Shown here piece by piece: positions 42,769 through 51,933 of a stretch of 64,000 nucleotides of DNA. Position 1 is the stretch's first letter; each line of letters begins with the position of its first letter. Both the position numbers and the translations under genes were made by a program. This DNA is from Aromatoleum petrolei (lineage in GTDB: Bacteria > Pseudomonadota > Gammaproteobacteria > Burkholderiales > Rhodocyclaceae): positions 2,170,001 to 2,234,000 of the forward strand of contig NZ_CP059560.1 of assembly GCF_017894385.1 (NCBI RefSeq), written 5' to 3'. The notes under the pieces were generated by a model. The model ran no database searches. It saw only the letters and a program-made list of their open reading frames with translations, and was not told the DNA's origin.

Positions 42769-43908
42769 ATGCAACGCCGCATCGCCCACCTCGACATGGA
42801 CGCCTTCTTCGCGTCCGTCGAACTCCTGCGCTACCCGCAGCTCGCCGGCCTCCCGGTCGTCGTCGGCGGACGGCGCGGCACGCTCGCGGGCGACCGGCCC
42901 GACGACTTCCCCCGGCTGCGCGACTACGTCGGCCGCGGCGTCGCCACCACCGCCACCTACCCCGCCCGCGCGCTCGGCGTGCATTCCGGCATCGGTCTGA
43001 TGAAGGCTGCGGCGCTCGCCCCCGACGCGATCCTGCTGCCCGCGAACTTCGACGACTACATCCGCTACTCGCGCCTCTTCAAGGCCGCGGTCGCCGAGAT
43101 CGCGCCGCTGATCGAGGACCGCGGCATCGACGAGATCTACATCGACCTCACCGGCGTCCCCGGCGAGACGGTCGAATTGGCGCAGCGCATCAAGGACGCC
43201 GTGCGCGCGGCGACCGGCCTGTCCTGCTCCATCGGCGTCACGCCCAACAAGCTGCTGTCGAAGATCGCCTCCGACCTCGACAAGCCCGACGGACTCACCG
43301 TGCTCGACTACGCCGACATTCCCACGCGCATCTGGCCGCTCGCCGCACGCAAGATCAACGGCATCGGCCCGCGCGCCGGGGAAAAGCTCGACGCGATGGG
43401 CATCCACACCATCGGCGACCTCGCTGCTGCCGCACCGGAAAGCCTGATCAAGGAATTCGGCCAGCACTACGGCCACTGGCTCACGGAAGTCGCGCACGGC
43501 CGCGACGCGCGCCCCGTCGTGACCGAACGCGAGACGAAATCGATCAGCCGCGAAACCACGTTCGAACGCGACCTCGACGTACGCGCCGACCGCGACGCAC
43601 TGACCGAGATTCTGGTAAAGCTGTGCGAGCGCGTCGCCGGCGACCTCAAGCGAAAGGGCTATGTCGGCCGCACGATCGGCCTCAAGCTGCGCTACGACGA
43701 TTTCCGCACCGTGACCCGCGACATGACAATCGAACAGGCGACCGACGACGCGGCCACCATCCTCGCCACGGTGCGCAGCTGCCTCAAGCGTGTGCCGCTC
43801 GACCGCCGTCTGCGCCTGCTGGGCGTGCGCGTCGGGACGCTGCTGCCGCCCGGCGAGGCCGGCCCCCGCCCACCGCAGCCGGGCGAGAACCTTCGCCTGT
43901 TCGACTGA
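42769..43908 (+). CDS. dinB: DNA polymerase IV (Y-family)
   Basis: A 379-residue translesion polymerase. Catalytic residues lie in LDMDAFFASVE (D9, with D11) and IDEIYIDLTG. SIGVTPNKLLSKIASDLDKPDGL and the helix-hairpin-helix-like KINGIGPRAGEKLDAMGI are family marks, and a little-finger domain follows (about 245-350). The usual C-terminal clamp-binding motif is not obvious in the proline-rich end (GENLRLFD may serve, since it resembles the QxxLF pattern weakly). The stop abuts the stop of the convergent CoA-transferase with no spacer, so no shared terminator fits between. Confidence 0.95.
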   Translation: MQRRIAHLDMDAFFASVELLRYPQLAGLPVVVGGRRGTLAGDRPDDFPRLRDYVGRGVATTATYPARALGVHSGIGLMKAAALAPDAILLPANFDDYIRYSRLFKAAVAEIAPLIEDRGIDEIYIDLTGVPGETVELAQRIKDAVRAATGLSCSIGVTPNKLLSKIASDLDKPDGLTVLDYADIPTRIWPLAARKINGIGPRAGEKLDAMGIHTIGDLAAAAPESLIKEFGQHYGHWLTEVAHGRDARPVVTERETKSISRETTFERDLDVRADRDALTEILVKLCERVAGDLKRKGYVGRTIGLKLRYDDFRTVTRDMTIEQATDDAATILATVRSCLKRVPLDRRLRLLGVRVGTLLPPGEAGPRPPQPGENLRLFD

Positions 43909-45420
43909 CTACATCCGCTCGCCGCGCAGCGCGCGCAGGTGCCAGCCGAACACCTCCTCCAGCAGGTGCGGTGTCTGCCTGCCGGGCGAGAACTGCAGCG
44001 CGCGTTTGTAGTAGTCCGACAGCGCGGGCCGGAAATTCGGATGCGCGCAGTTCTCGATGATCGCCTTCGCGCGCTGCTTGGGCGACAGGCCGCGCAGATC
44101 CGCCAGACCCTGCTCGGTGACCAGCACCTGCACGTCGTGCTCGGTGTGATCCACGTGCGAGGCCATCGGCACGATGCACGAGATCGCGCCGTTCTTCGCC
44201 TGCGAGGGCGTCATGAAGATCGACAGGTAGGCGTTGCGCGCGAAGTCGCCCGAGCCCCCGATGCCGTTCATGATCTGCGAGCCCATCACGTGCGTCGAGT
44301 TCACGTTGCCGTAAATGTCGGCCTCGATCAGGCCGTTCATCGCAATCACGCCCAGGCGCCGGATCACCTCCGGATGGTTGCTGATCTCCTGCGGGCGCAG
44401 AATGATGCGCTCGCGGTAGCGCGCGAGATCGGCGTTGAGCTCCGCCAGCGCCTCGTTGCTCAGCGAGAACGCAGTCGCCGAGGCGCTGGCGAGCTTGCCG
44501 GATTTCAGCATCGCCAGCATGCCGTCCTGCAGCACCTCGGTGTAGGCCGTCAGGTTCTCGAACGGTCCCTCGTTGAGGCCCGCCATCACCGCATTGGCGA
44601 TGTTGCCAACGCCCGACTGCAGCGGCAGCAGTTCGCGCGGCAGGCGCCCCTTCTTCACCTCGTACTGCAGGAATTCGAGGATGTGGCCGGCGATCAGCTT
44701 CGAGTTCGCGTCGGGCGGCGCGAAGGCCGAGTTGCGGTCCGGCGCGTGGGTCTCGACGACCGCGATCACCTTCTCCGGGTCGCAGCGCAGGTAGGGCTCA
44801 CCGATGCGGTCGGCACTGCGCACCAGCGGGATCGGCTGGCGGTTCGGCGGCAGCTGCGTGCCGTACCAGATGTCGTGCATGCCTTCGAGCTGGCTGCTCT
44901 GCCACGAGTTGACTTCGAGGATCACCTTGTCGGCCTGGTCCAGCCAGGTCTTGTTGTTGCCGATCGACGACGAGGGGATCAGGCGCCCGTCCTCAAGGAT
45001 GCCGGCGACTTCGACCACCGCGACGTCGAGTTTGCCGAGGAAGCCGAACCACACGAACTGCGCGACGTGCGACAGGTGGATGTCGATGTACTCCATCTCA
45101 CCCGCGTTGATGCGCTTGCGACAGGTCGGGTCCGACTGATAGGGCAGGCGCATCTCGATGCCATCCACCATCGCCAGCGCGCCATCGAGTTCCGGTGCCG
45201 TCGACGCGCCCGTCCACACGCCGATCTTGAAGCGCTTGCCGTTCAGGTTCGCGTCCATGATGTGTTTGGCCAGCGCGGACGGCACCGCTTTCGGGTAACC
45301 GGAGCCGGTGAATCCGCTCATGCCCACGTTCATGCCCGACTGGATCAGGCTCGCCGCCTCGGTGGCGGACATGACCTTGCTGCGCAGCGCCGCACAATGG
45401 ATGCGGTTTTCTTTGTTCAT
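43909..45420 (-). CDS. Acetyl-CoA hydrolase / succinate:acetate CoA-transferase-like protein
   Basis: A 503-residue class I CoA-transferase of the long type (SCACT/AarC/Cat1-like). The N-terminal GMNVGMSGFTGSGYPKAVP, GNIANAVMAGLNEGPF and the SHVDHTEHDVQVLVTEQGLADLRGLSPKQRA stretch are diagnostic. It could hydrolyse acetyl-CoA or exchange CoA between succinate and acetate. Start at MNKENRIH; a longer frame to 45582 has poor coding character. A LysR regulator gene is divergent from it across 324 bases and may control it. Confidence 0.92.
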   Translation of the reverse strand: MNKENRIHCAALRSKVMSATEAASLIQSGMNVGMSGFTGSGYPKAVPSALAKHIMDANLNGKRFKIGVWTGASTAPELDGALAMVDGIEMRLPYQSDPTCRKRINAGEMEYIDIHLSHVAQFVWFGFLGKLDVAVVEVAGILEDGRLIPSSSIGNNKTWLDQADKVILEVNSWQSSQLEGMHDIWYGTQLPPNRQPIPLVRSADRIGEPYLRCDPEKVIAVVETHAPDRNSAFAPPDANSKLIAGHILEFLQYEVKKGRLPRELLPLQSGVGNIANAVMAGLNEGPFENLTAYTEVLQDGMLAMLKSGKLASASATAFSLSNEALAELNADLARYRERIILRPQEISNHPEVIRRLGVIAMNGLIEADIYGNVNSTHVMGSQIMNGIGGSGDFARNAYLSIFMTPSQAKNGAISCIVPMASHVDHTEHDVQVLVTEQGLADLRGLSPKQRAKAIIENCAHPNFRPALSDYYKRALQFSPGRQTPHLLEEVFGWHLRALRGERM

Positions 45421-45744
45421 CTGATTCACGACTCCACGAAAACGGGACGCCGGCATTCCGGCGCAAACGAGCGCCCGGCGGAGGAGTCCGCAAACCTGCC
45501 TGCATGGAATCCGGAGCCGGAACGACATGGCCAAGGCGCGGCAAAGGGACAGACCGCGCAGGCAATGCGCGCCACCGGTCACCCGATGGCGCGCACTCCG
45601 ATCGATCGAAGATTCCCGGCGGCGGAGGAGGGAGGAGGACCGCCGGACACCACGATGGATGTGGGATGCAGTCTAGGCAGCGGCTGGTCCGGCGACAAAC
45701 GAGGATTTATGATGCAACGGTTTAGCACCACTTAATCATCGACG
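45421..45744. other. Divergent intergenic region, CoA-transferase / LysR
   Basis: These 324 bases separate the divergent CoA-transferase and LysR genes. No gene or RNA is recognised. The AT-richer part near 45705-45740 would suit promoters and a LysR site for the right-hand gene, but no clear T-N11-A pair or promoter could be fixed. Confidence 0.3.
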
Positions 45745-46704
45745 ATGAGCTACCGCCTGCCCGGCCTCGCCCTGCTGCGTACGTTCGAAGCCGCCGCGCG
45801 CCACCTCAGCTTCAAACAGGCGGCGGCCGAGCTGTGCGTGACGCCCGCGGCCGTCAGCCAGCAGATCAAGACGCTGGAAGACTGGCTCGGCGTACCGCTG
45901 TTCCGCCGCATGACAAGGGCGCTGGCCCTCACCGAGCACGGCCGCGCGATGCTACCCAAGGTGCGCGAAGGCTTCGACTGCTTCGCCGCGGCAGTCGAGA
46001 GCACCCGCCAGGCCGTGGCCGGTCCCCTCACCGTGATCGCCCCGCCCTCCTTCGCGAGTCACTGGCTGGTCCCGCGCCTCGCGAGCTTCACTCGCGCTCA
46101 TGCGGAGGTCGCACTGCAGCTGTCGAGTACCGCCGACACCGTGGACCGCCGCGGCCAGGCGGCCGTCGTCGCCGCACTCACCGTCGACCCGCGCGACGCC
46201 GAGAGCCGGGTCGCCATCCTGTACGGCACCGGCAGCTACCCCGGTCAGATCGTCGACCGCCTCTTCGCCCCCGACTACGTCCCGGTGTGCGCACCCGCGC
46301 TGCTGCGCGGCGACCACGCGCTAAGCACACCAGGCGACCTCGCGCACCAGGTGCTGATCCACGACGACACCCTGCGCGACGCCGGCCCCGGCCTCGCCCG
46401 CTCCGGCTGGGGACTGTGGCTGGAGCGTGCCGGCGTCAGCGGCGTCGATCCGGAGCGCGGCCCGCGCTTCGCCAACGCCGCGCTCGCACTCTCCGCGGTG
46501 CTCGCCGGCCAGGGCGTCACGCTCGCGTCGCGCTCGCTGATCGCATCGCGGGTCGCCGAAGGCAGTCTCGCAATCCCCTTCGACATACCACTGCCCTCGC
46601 CCTTCGCCTATTATCTGGTCATGCACGAGGCGATCGCCCGGCGCCCCGCCGTAGCCGCCTTCCGCGCCTGGCTCACGGCCGAAGCCGCCGCGCAGGCCGT
46701 CTGA
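45745..46704 (+). CDS. LysR-family transcriptional regulator (GcvA-like)
   Basis: A 319-residue LTTR. The N-terminal winged helix-turn-helix (about 1-65) reads LALLRTFEAAARHLSFKQAAAELCVTPAAVSQQIKTLE, close to GcvA-type members, followed by a periplasmic-binding-protein-like effector domain (about 95-310). It probably binds between its own gene and the divergent CoA-transferase gene. The effector is unknown. An SDR gene follows after 18 bases and may share its transcript. Confidence 0.9.
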   Translation: MSYRLPGLALLRTFEAAARHLSFKQAAAELCVTPAAVSQQIKTLEDWLGVPLFRRMTRALALTEHGRAMLPKVREGFDCFAAAVESTRQAVAGPLTVIAPPSFASHWLVPRLASFTRAHAEVALQLSSTADTVDRRGQAAVVAALTVDPRDAESRVAILYGTGSYPGQIVDRLFAPDYVPVCAPALLRGDHALSTPGDLAHQVLIHDDTLRDAGPGLARSGWGLWLERAGVSGVDPERGPRFANAALALSAVLAGQGVTLASRSLIASRVAEGSLAIPFDIPLPSPFAYYLVMHEAIARRPAVAAFRAWLTAEAAAQAV

Positions 46705-46722
46705 CCCGGAAACACTGCCGCA

Positions 46723-47457
46723 ATGAAAGCCATCCTCACCGGACACACCCAGGGACTCGGCGCCGCAATCGCCGAAGAGCTCCTCGCCCGCACGATCCCC
46801 GTCCTGGGCCTCGCACGACATGCGAACGACGCCCTCGCCGAACGCTATCCCGACGACCTCTCGCAGGTGCAGATCGACCTCGCCGACACCGAGGTCGTCG
46901 CCGACTGGCTGGCCGGCGGAACGCTGCGCGCCTTCCTCGCCAACTGTTCGCAGGCGCTCCTCATCAACAACGCGGGCATGCTGCAGCCGGTCGGCCAGCT
47001 CGACTCCCTGCCGCCGGAAGCGATCGCGCGCGCCATTGCACTGAACACCGCCACCCCGCTGATGCTCGCCAGCGCCTTCGCCGCGGCCAGCCCCGAGGTC
47101 GCCGACCGGCGCATCGTGCATGTTTCCAGCGGCGCCGCGCGCAGCGCCTACGCCGGCTGGAGCGTGTACTGCGCCTCCAAGGCCGCACTCGACCAGCACG
47201 CCCGCGCCGTCGCGATGGACGGCACGCCCGGCCTGCGCATCTGCAGCCTCGCCCCCGGCGTCGTCGATACCGCGATGCAGGCCGAGATCCGCGCGACCCC
47301 CGAGGACCGCTTCCCGGTGCGCGCCCGCTTCGAAGCCCTCAAGCGCGACGGCGCCCTCGCCCGCCCGGACGAATGCGCGTTCCGGCTCGTGAACTATCTC
47401 CTCGGCGACGAATTCGGCCAGGCCGCGACCGCCGACCTGCGCCAGCTCGCGCCCTGA
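46723..47457 (+). CDS. Short-chain dehydrogenase/reductase (SDR)
   Basis: A 244-residue NAD(P)-dependent oxidoreductase with a Rossmann fold: cofactor motif TGHTQGLG near the N-terminus, LLINNAG in the middle, and the Ser/Tyr/Lys catalytic set in [24 protein letters not shown]. It resembles the sepiapterin-reductase-like branch. The substrate cannot be told. It begins 18 bases after the LysR gene. Confidence 0.88.
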   Translation: MKAILTGHTQGLGAAIAEELLARTIPVLGLARHANDALAERYPDDLSQVQIDLADTEVVADWLAGGTLRAFLANCSQALLINNAGMLQPVGQLDSLPPEAIARAIALNTATPLMLASAFAAASPEVADRRIVHVSSGAARSAYAGWSVYCASKAALDQHARAVAMDGTPGLRICSLAPGVVDTAMQAEIRATPEDRFPVRARFEALKRDGALARPDECAFRLVNYLLGDEFGQAATADLRQLAP

Positions 47458-47485
47458 CCCTTCTATCACTGCACAGGAACACGCC

Positions 47486-47806
47486 ATGCTGATGACCACC
47501 ACGCCCACCGTCGAAGGCAAGACCATCCGCGCCTACCACGGCGTCGTCACCGGGGAAGCCATCATCGGCGCGAACTTCCTCAAGGACATGTTCGCCGCCG
47601 TGCGCGATTTCGTCGGCGGGCGCTCGGGCGCCTACGAGAAGACGCTGCGCTCGGCGCGCGACACCGCCTTCGCGGAAATGGCCGAAGCGGCCGAGAAGCT
47701 GGGCGCCAACGCCATCGTCGGCATCGACCTCGATTACGAGGTCCTCGGCGAGACCAACGGCATGCTGATGGTGGCCGTCAGCGGCACTGCGGTGACGCTC
47801 GGCTGA
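47486..47806 (+). CDS. YbjQ/UPF0145 family protein
   Basis: A 106-residue protein matching the YbjQ/UPF0145 family: [41 protein letters not shown] and [17 protein letters not shown]. Members form small oligomers; the function is not known, and a heavy-metal-binding label in databases is weakly founded. It starts 28 bases after the SDR stop and ends near the convergent LysE gene, with a small hairpin (GCTGAG/CTCAGC, 47802-47826) between the two stops. Confidence 0.88.
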   Translation: MLMTTTPTVEGKTIRAYHGVVTGEAIIGANFLKDMFAAVRDFVGGRSGAYEKTLRSARDTAFAEMAEAAEKLGANAIVGIDLDYEVLGETNGMLMVAVSGTAVTLG

Positions 47807-47821
47807 GATTCCGCCGGCGGC

Positions 47822-48448
47822 TCAGCGCTCGGCCAGCACCAGCCGCGCCGCCAGCCCCAGGAACACCAGCCCGGCGGACTTGTTCAGCACGCGCCGCGCG
47901 GTCGCCGAACTGCGCAGGCGCTGCCCGATCGACGCCGCGAACAGTGCGATCGCGCCGAAGGTCAGCAGCGTCGCGACGATGAACACGAAGCCCAGCCACA
48001 TCACCTGCTGCGCCACCGGGGCCGCGCCGGCCTCGACGAACTGCGGCAGGAAGGCGAGGAAGAACAGGATCACCTTGGGATTGGTCAGGTTCATGACGAT
48101 CCCGCGTACATACATGCGCCAGCCGTCCGGCGCCGCCGCGCCAACGGCCGGATCGCCTCCGTCGGGTGCCGTCAGCACCTGCCACGCCAGCCACGCCAGA
48201 TAGGCGGCGCCAACGAACTTCAGCACCGTGAAGGCCGTCGCCGACGCCGCGAACACCGCCGCGAGGCCCACGGCGACCGCCGCCGTGTGCCCCAGCAGGC
48301 CCGTGCACAGCCCCAGCACCACGAGCATCCCCGCCCGGCGCCCGCGCAGCGCCGACTGCATCAGCACGAAGAGGTTGTCCGGCCCCGGCGCCGCACCGAG
48401 CAGCACCGACACGACAAAGAACGCGAGGGTGGTTTCGATCGAGGTCAT
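47822..48448 (-). CDS. LysE/RhtB-family exporter
   Basis: A 208-residue membrane protein with about six helices and the family motif GAAPGPDNLFVLMQSALRGRRAGML near the N-terminus. NLTNPKVILFFLAFLPQFV is a second conserved segment. These proteins export amino acids or related compounds; the substrate here is unknown. It is followed on its own strand by the convergent UPF0145 gene and preceded by a flavin-binding split-barrel gene 31 bases away, which may be in the same transcript. Confidence 0.9.
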   Translation of the reverse strand: MTSIETTLAFFVVSVLLGAAPGPDNLFVLMQSALRGRRAGMLVVLGLCTGLLGHTAAVAVGLAAVFAASATAFTVLKFVGAAYLAWLAWQVLTAPDGGDPAVGAAAPDGWRMYVRGIVMNLTNPKVILFFLAFLPQFVEAGAAPVAQQVMWLGFVFIVATLLTFGAIALFAASIGQRLRSSATARRVLNKSAGLVFLGLAARLVLAER

Positions 48449-48479
48449 GGCCGTGCCGTCCGCACGGACGCCCCCGCGC

Positions 48480-49127
48480 TCACAGCAGCCCGGCCACGAT
48501 GCGCGGCGCGGTGCCGACGAGGTTCTCGGCGCTGCGCAGCTCGGGGAAGCGCTGCCGCGCCCGCCGCCCGTTCACGGCATAGTCGATGCCGAAGCAGTCC
48601 ATCCCGAGCAGATGGGTGCCGGCCGGCACGCTGCCGGCGAGCTGCTGCAGCAGATCCGCCTCCGCCGCCTCCGCCAACACGGGCAGGGCAGCCCAGCGTT
48701 CGTCCTCGATCCAGCCCATCTTGCCAGGCCCGCCGATATGACGGATTCGCTTCGGCTGCAGGCGGAAGAAGACGAAATCGAGCTCGAGGTACTGCTTCGC
48801 GTCCGGCTGATAGCGCAGGTAGCGCGCAACGAGTTCGGCCGACGGCTCGAAACGCTCGACGTCACCGATCAACGTCATGCGCGCCCCGGCCAGGATGTTC
48901 CCGTTCTCGGTCCCGACCACGGAAACGCTCGCACGCGGGTCCGCCAGCAGATTCTTCGTGTGCTCGGCGAGCAGGCTGACGCAGAACAGCGGGCGCTGTG
49001 CCGCATCCACGACGCAGGGCACGGCCGTCGCATAGGGATAGCCCGCGAGCTGGGTCGAATGCGTCGCCAGCGTGGCATGCGCTGCCTCGTGCAGCAGGTG
49101 GATGGCAGGAGCAACGGTGATCTTCAT
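48480..49127 (-). CDS. Pyridoxamine 5'-phosphate oxidase-like/HugZ-like split-barrel protein
   Basis: A 215-residue protein of the flavin-binding split-barrel type: ATLATHSTQLAGYPYATAVPCVVD, SLLAEHTKNLLADPRASVSV and ARMTLIGDVERFE, with a C-terminal extension (GMDCFGIDYAVNG). This layout resembles HugZ-like proteins that bind haem and some FMN-dependent oxidases. True pyridoxamine oxidase activity is doubtful. The start at MKITVAP is favoured over an ATG-like start further out, which has no ribosome site. Confidence 0.78.
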   Translation of the reverse strand: MKITVAPAIHLLHEAAHATLATHSTQLAGYPYATAVPCVVDAAQRPLFCVSLLAEHTKNLLADPRASVSVVGTENGNILAGARMTLIGDVERFEPSAELVARYLRYQPDAKQYLELDFVFFRLQPKRIRHIGGPGKMGWIEDERWAALPVLAEAAEADLLQQLAGSVPAGTHLLGMDCFGIDYAVNGRRARQRFPELRSAENLVGTAPRIVAGLL

Positions 49128-49205
49128 GCCCGTCACTGTGTCGCTCCCGCCCGTCGGCGTCAATGAACTATTTCTGACCCCTATCCGAATTTCGCCACGC
49201 ACTGC

Positions 49206-50435
49206 TCACAGCGACTTCAGGAACTCCACCAGATCCGCCTTCTGTTCTGGCGTCAGCCCCAGGGCGAAATGCGTGTCGTAGTGATCCACCACGGCCCCCA
49301 GCGTCGGCGCGCTGCCATCGTGGAAATACGGCGGATGCTGCCACAGCGCGCGCAGCGGCGTGCTACGGTATTTCCCGGTCGCGGTGCGCCGAGCATAGCC
49401 CGGATCCATCCCCGTCTCGCTCGGGTCGTGCAGCAGCGGCGTGTCGGCGTCCGACCCGTTATGCACGTCGGTGTAGGTCGGCGGGATGTGACACGTGCCA
49501 CAGCGCGCCGTGCCGTTGAAGAGTGCCGCCCCGCGCTGCGCCGCCGCAGCATCCACGCTGCCCTCCGCCGGGCGGGGTGCCGGCAGGCTCAGCTGGTAGG
49601 CGAGCAGTTCGGGCAGTTTCGACGTCACCAGATCCGGCGTCTGCTCGATCGTAATGCCGAGCCGCGGGTCGGAGAAATTGCCGTGCCCCCCCATCTGCGT
49701 CACGGCGACATAGTTGTTCCAGTAAGAGATCGGGCCGTCCCCGCTGAAGGTCTCGAAGGGCACGCCGGCGAGACCGTAGGCCGGCGGGATCACCAGCGGT
49801 CCGTTGATGCCGTCGATGCTGAAGCGCGGGTCATAGCGGCCGGGGCCCCAGGAGCTGTAGACCGCCTTCCTATCCTCGGGCAGCGCCGGCGACAGCGCGA
49901 TGATCGCACCCGGATTCAGATCCAGGTTGGGCCAGCCGTCGAGGCGTTTGCCCACGCCCGGCGCCACCGAGTTGTCGACGGTCGAGTGACACAGCGCGCA
50001 GGTGATCCCCACCGACACCAGGCGCCGCCCTTTCACCTTGCCCACCACGCCGACCACCGCATTGCGCCGCAGCAGCTCCACCGTCGTCCTCGGATCATTG
50101 AGATCATGCTTCGCGAAGAAATTCCGCGGCAAGGCCGTCGCATCCACTTTCAAGCCGACGGCCAGCGCCGTGGCCGGGCTCACCGCCGCGGGGATCACCT
50201 CGTGCATGCGCAGCACGGTGGTCCACAACTGCTGGTCGCCGAAGGTATCGAAGCGGAAGATGTACTGCCCCAAGTGCCGGTTGCCCCCCGGCATCGCATC
50301 CGGAAACGCCGGCGTCGATGTCAGGGTCAAGGCCGCGGCCGCAGCCAGGGCCGTCAGCGTGAAGCCGGAAGCCGCCAGCATGCGATGCCTGATCGGCTTC
50401 CGCACCGCGGAAACGGGATCGATGCGCTTGTTCAT
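49206..50435 (-). CDS. Diheme cytochrome c peroxidase-like protein
   Basis: A 409-residue exported c-type cytochrome. A signal peptide (about 1-45) is followed by two haem-binding motifs, CALCH (146-150) and CGTCH (312-316), with the wide spacing of MauG/CcpA-type diheme proteins. STPLRALWQHPPYFHDGSAPTLGAVVDHY near the C-terminus is a family hallmark. It may reduce peroxide or act as another diheme oxidase. Its upstream region has a GTAACC-N16-CATCCAAT element identical in spacing to the one before the ECF sigma gene, so it is likely in that sigma factor's regulon. Confidence 0.88.
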   Translation of the reverse strand: MNKRIDPVSAVRKPIRHRMLAASGFTLTALAAAAALTLTSTPAFPDAMPGGNRHLGQYIFRFDTFGDQQLWTTVLRMHEVIPAAVSPATALAVGLKVDATALPRNFFAKHDLNDPRTTVELLRRNAVVGVVGKVKGRRLVSVGITCALCHSTVDNSVAPGVGKRLDGWPNLDLNPGAIIALSPALPEDRKAVYSSWGPGRYDPRFSIDGINGPLVIPPAYGLAGVPFETFSGDGPISYWNNYVAVTQMGGHGNFSDPRLGITIEQTPDLVTSKLPELLAYQLSLPAPRPAEGSVDAAAAQRGAALFNGTARCGTCHIPPTYTDVHNGSDADTPLLHDPSETGMDPGYARRTATGKYRSTPLRALWQHPPYFHDGSAPTLGAVVDHYDTHFALGLTPEQKADLVEFLKSL

Positions 50436-50502
50436 GATGCACTCCTCCTCGGCCGGAGAGGCATCGTCACGCGGGATGCGGCGCCCCCTCCGCTTGCTGC
50501 CG

Positions 50503-50532
50503 ATTGGATGGAGTGCGCGGTCGAAAGGTTAC
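50503..50532 (-). promoter_or_regulatory. ECF-sigma-type promoter of the diheme cytochrome gene
   Basis: On the minus strand GTAACC (50532-50527), 16 bases, CATCCAAT (50510-50503), about 68 bases before the start codon. It agrees with the element before the ECF sigma gene (58433-58462) in both boxes, the spacing and part of the spacer (TTTC after the -35). Confidence 0.7.
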
Positions 50533-50563
50533 AGGCCGGCCCCCGCCGGCCGGCGCGGCACGC

Positions 50564-50968
50564 CTAGTGCTTCACCTCGAGCAACTCGACGACGAAGGTC
50601 AGCGTGCTGTTCGGCGGAATCGTGCCGGCGATCCCGCGCTCGCCATAGGCCGTCTGCGGCGGGCAGGTGATGCGCACCGCCCCGCCCGGCTTCATCAACT
50701 GCAGCACTTCGGTCCAGCACGGAATCACGCCATTGACCGGAAACTCCGCCGGCTGCCCGCGGCCATACGAGCTGTCGAACTCCCGCCCGTTCGCGAGCGT
50801 GCCCTGGTAATGAACGCGCACGACGTCCGTCTTCGTCGGCGCAGTGCCCGTCCCCTCCTTGTAGCGCTCGACCGTCACGCCGGACGGCAGGGTCTCCGCT
50901 GCGGGGCCGGCGGCCTGGGCCGCAAACGGAAAACAGACTAGTGCAAGCACGACGAACAAACGCATCAT
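50564..50968 (-). CDS. FKBP-type peptidyl-prolyl isomerase, periplasmic
   Basis: A 134-residue protein: signal peptide (about 1-20) and one FKBP domain with VRVHYQGTLANGREFDSSYGRG, VIPCWTEVLQLMKPGGA and AYGERGIAGTIPPNSTLTFVVELLEV. It should assist folding of exported proteins. The usual tryptophan in the binding pocket (VIPGW) is kept as CW. Tandem ATGs allow a start at 50968 or 50965; GGAG lies just upstream. It precedes the diheme cytochrome gene on the same strand, but that gene has its own promoter. Confidence 0.92.
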   Translation of the reverse strand: MMRLFVVLALVCFPFAAQAAGPAAETLPSGVTVERYKEGTGTAPTKTDVVRVHYQGTLANGREFDSSYGRGQPAEFPVNGVIPCWTEVLQLMKPGGAVRITCPPQTAYGERGIAGTIPPNSTLTFVVELLEVKH

Positions 50969-51124
50969 ATGGCTCCAATCGGGGATGGCGGTTCCGGCCA
51001 ATCAAAGTGGAAGACGCGACCGCGGCCGAAGACCGCGATCGCTCGCATCCCGCGATTATTGTCGAAAACCGCCCGGCAAGTGCGAACACCCTGAAGACGA
51101 TTGCATGGGCGCTGCGGGCCGCCG

Positions 51125-51697
51125 TCAGCCGTTGCGCGGCAGAACGGTCAGCACCCGCACGATGAATGCATGCAGCTCCTTCATGTAGTTGCGCAGGAAC
51201 TCGGCCGTCGAATCGTCCGTCACCTGCCCGTCCTCGGTGATGAGACCCGGCTTGAACTGGATGTAGGCCTCGATCGTGTTCATCAGCGGCGAATTGCAGA
51301 AGCACAGCACGCCACGCAGACTCTGCTGAGCGACCGCCGTGCCGATCGCACCGGGCGAGGCACCGATCACCCCCGAGGGCTTGCGCGCAAAGGAATTCTG
51401 CCCCCACGGCCGGCTGGCCCAGTCGATCGCATTCTTCAGCCCGCCGGGAATCGAGCGATTGAACTCCGGCGTAACGAAGAGCAGCCCGTCCACATCGGCG
51501 ATGGCCTGCTTGAACGCACGCGCAACCGGCGGATAGTCCGCGTCATAGTCCTGGCTGTAGAGCGGCAGATCCCGTATCGGAATTTCGATCAGTTCGAGCT
51601 CGGGCGGCGCAAGACGCACCAACGCCTTGGCCAGCAGACGGTTGATCGACGTGCTCGAGAGGCTGCCGACGAAATACCCGATCTTGTACGTTGCCAT
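51125..51697 (-). CDS. NADPH-dependent FMN reductase (flavodoxin-like)
   Basis: A 190-residue flavodoxin-like protein: VGSLSSTSINRLLAKAL phosphate-binding loop, TPEFNRSIPGGLKNAIDWASRP (a diagnostic FMN-reductase motif) and IGASPGAIGTAVAQQ. It reduces FMN or quinones with NAD(P)H, as in YieF/ChrR-like proteins. The start is clear from the fold. A GC-rich hairpin (CGCCCCCG/CGGGGGCG, 51731-51749) lies 34 bases upstream in its leader. Confidence 0.92.
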   Translation of the reverse strand: MATYKIGYFVGSLSSTSINRLLAKALVRLAPPELELIEIPIRDLPLYSQDYDADYPPVARAFKQAIADVDGLLFVTPEFNRSIPGGLKNAIDWASRPWGQNSFARKPSGVIGASPGAIGTAVAQQSLRGVLCFCNSPLMNTIEAYIQFKPGLITEDGQVTDDSTAEFLRNYMKELHAFIVRVLTVLPRNG

Positions 51698-51730
51698 GAA
51701 AATCTCCTTCATCCGTGAAATCGCAGAAAT

Positions 51731-51749
51731 CGCCCCCGGTGCGGGGGCG
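51731..51749 (-). other. GC-rich hairpin between cupin and FMN reductase genes
   Basis: Perfect 8-base stem CGCCCCCG and CGGGGGCG with a three-base loop, followed on the minus strand by ATTTCTGCGATTTC. It may be a terminator for the cupin operon or part of the FMN reductase leader; the weak T content leaves this open. Confidence 0.4.
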
Positions 51750-51933
51750 GGGAGAGCATGGGGTGGCGACGGCCTGCGCGATCACACGTCGCGCGCATCC
51801 TGAACCCGCTTACCACCGCGAGCGCGCCAACCGCCGTCACCGCGCTTGAGCAACAAGGAGTCCGCTCGACTCGTTCGTCACAGCTTGCCCTCCTTGACAT
51901 TGAGCTATGCGTTCGAGTTCCTCGGTAACCGCA

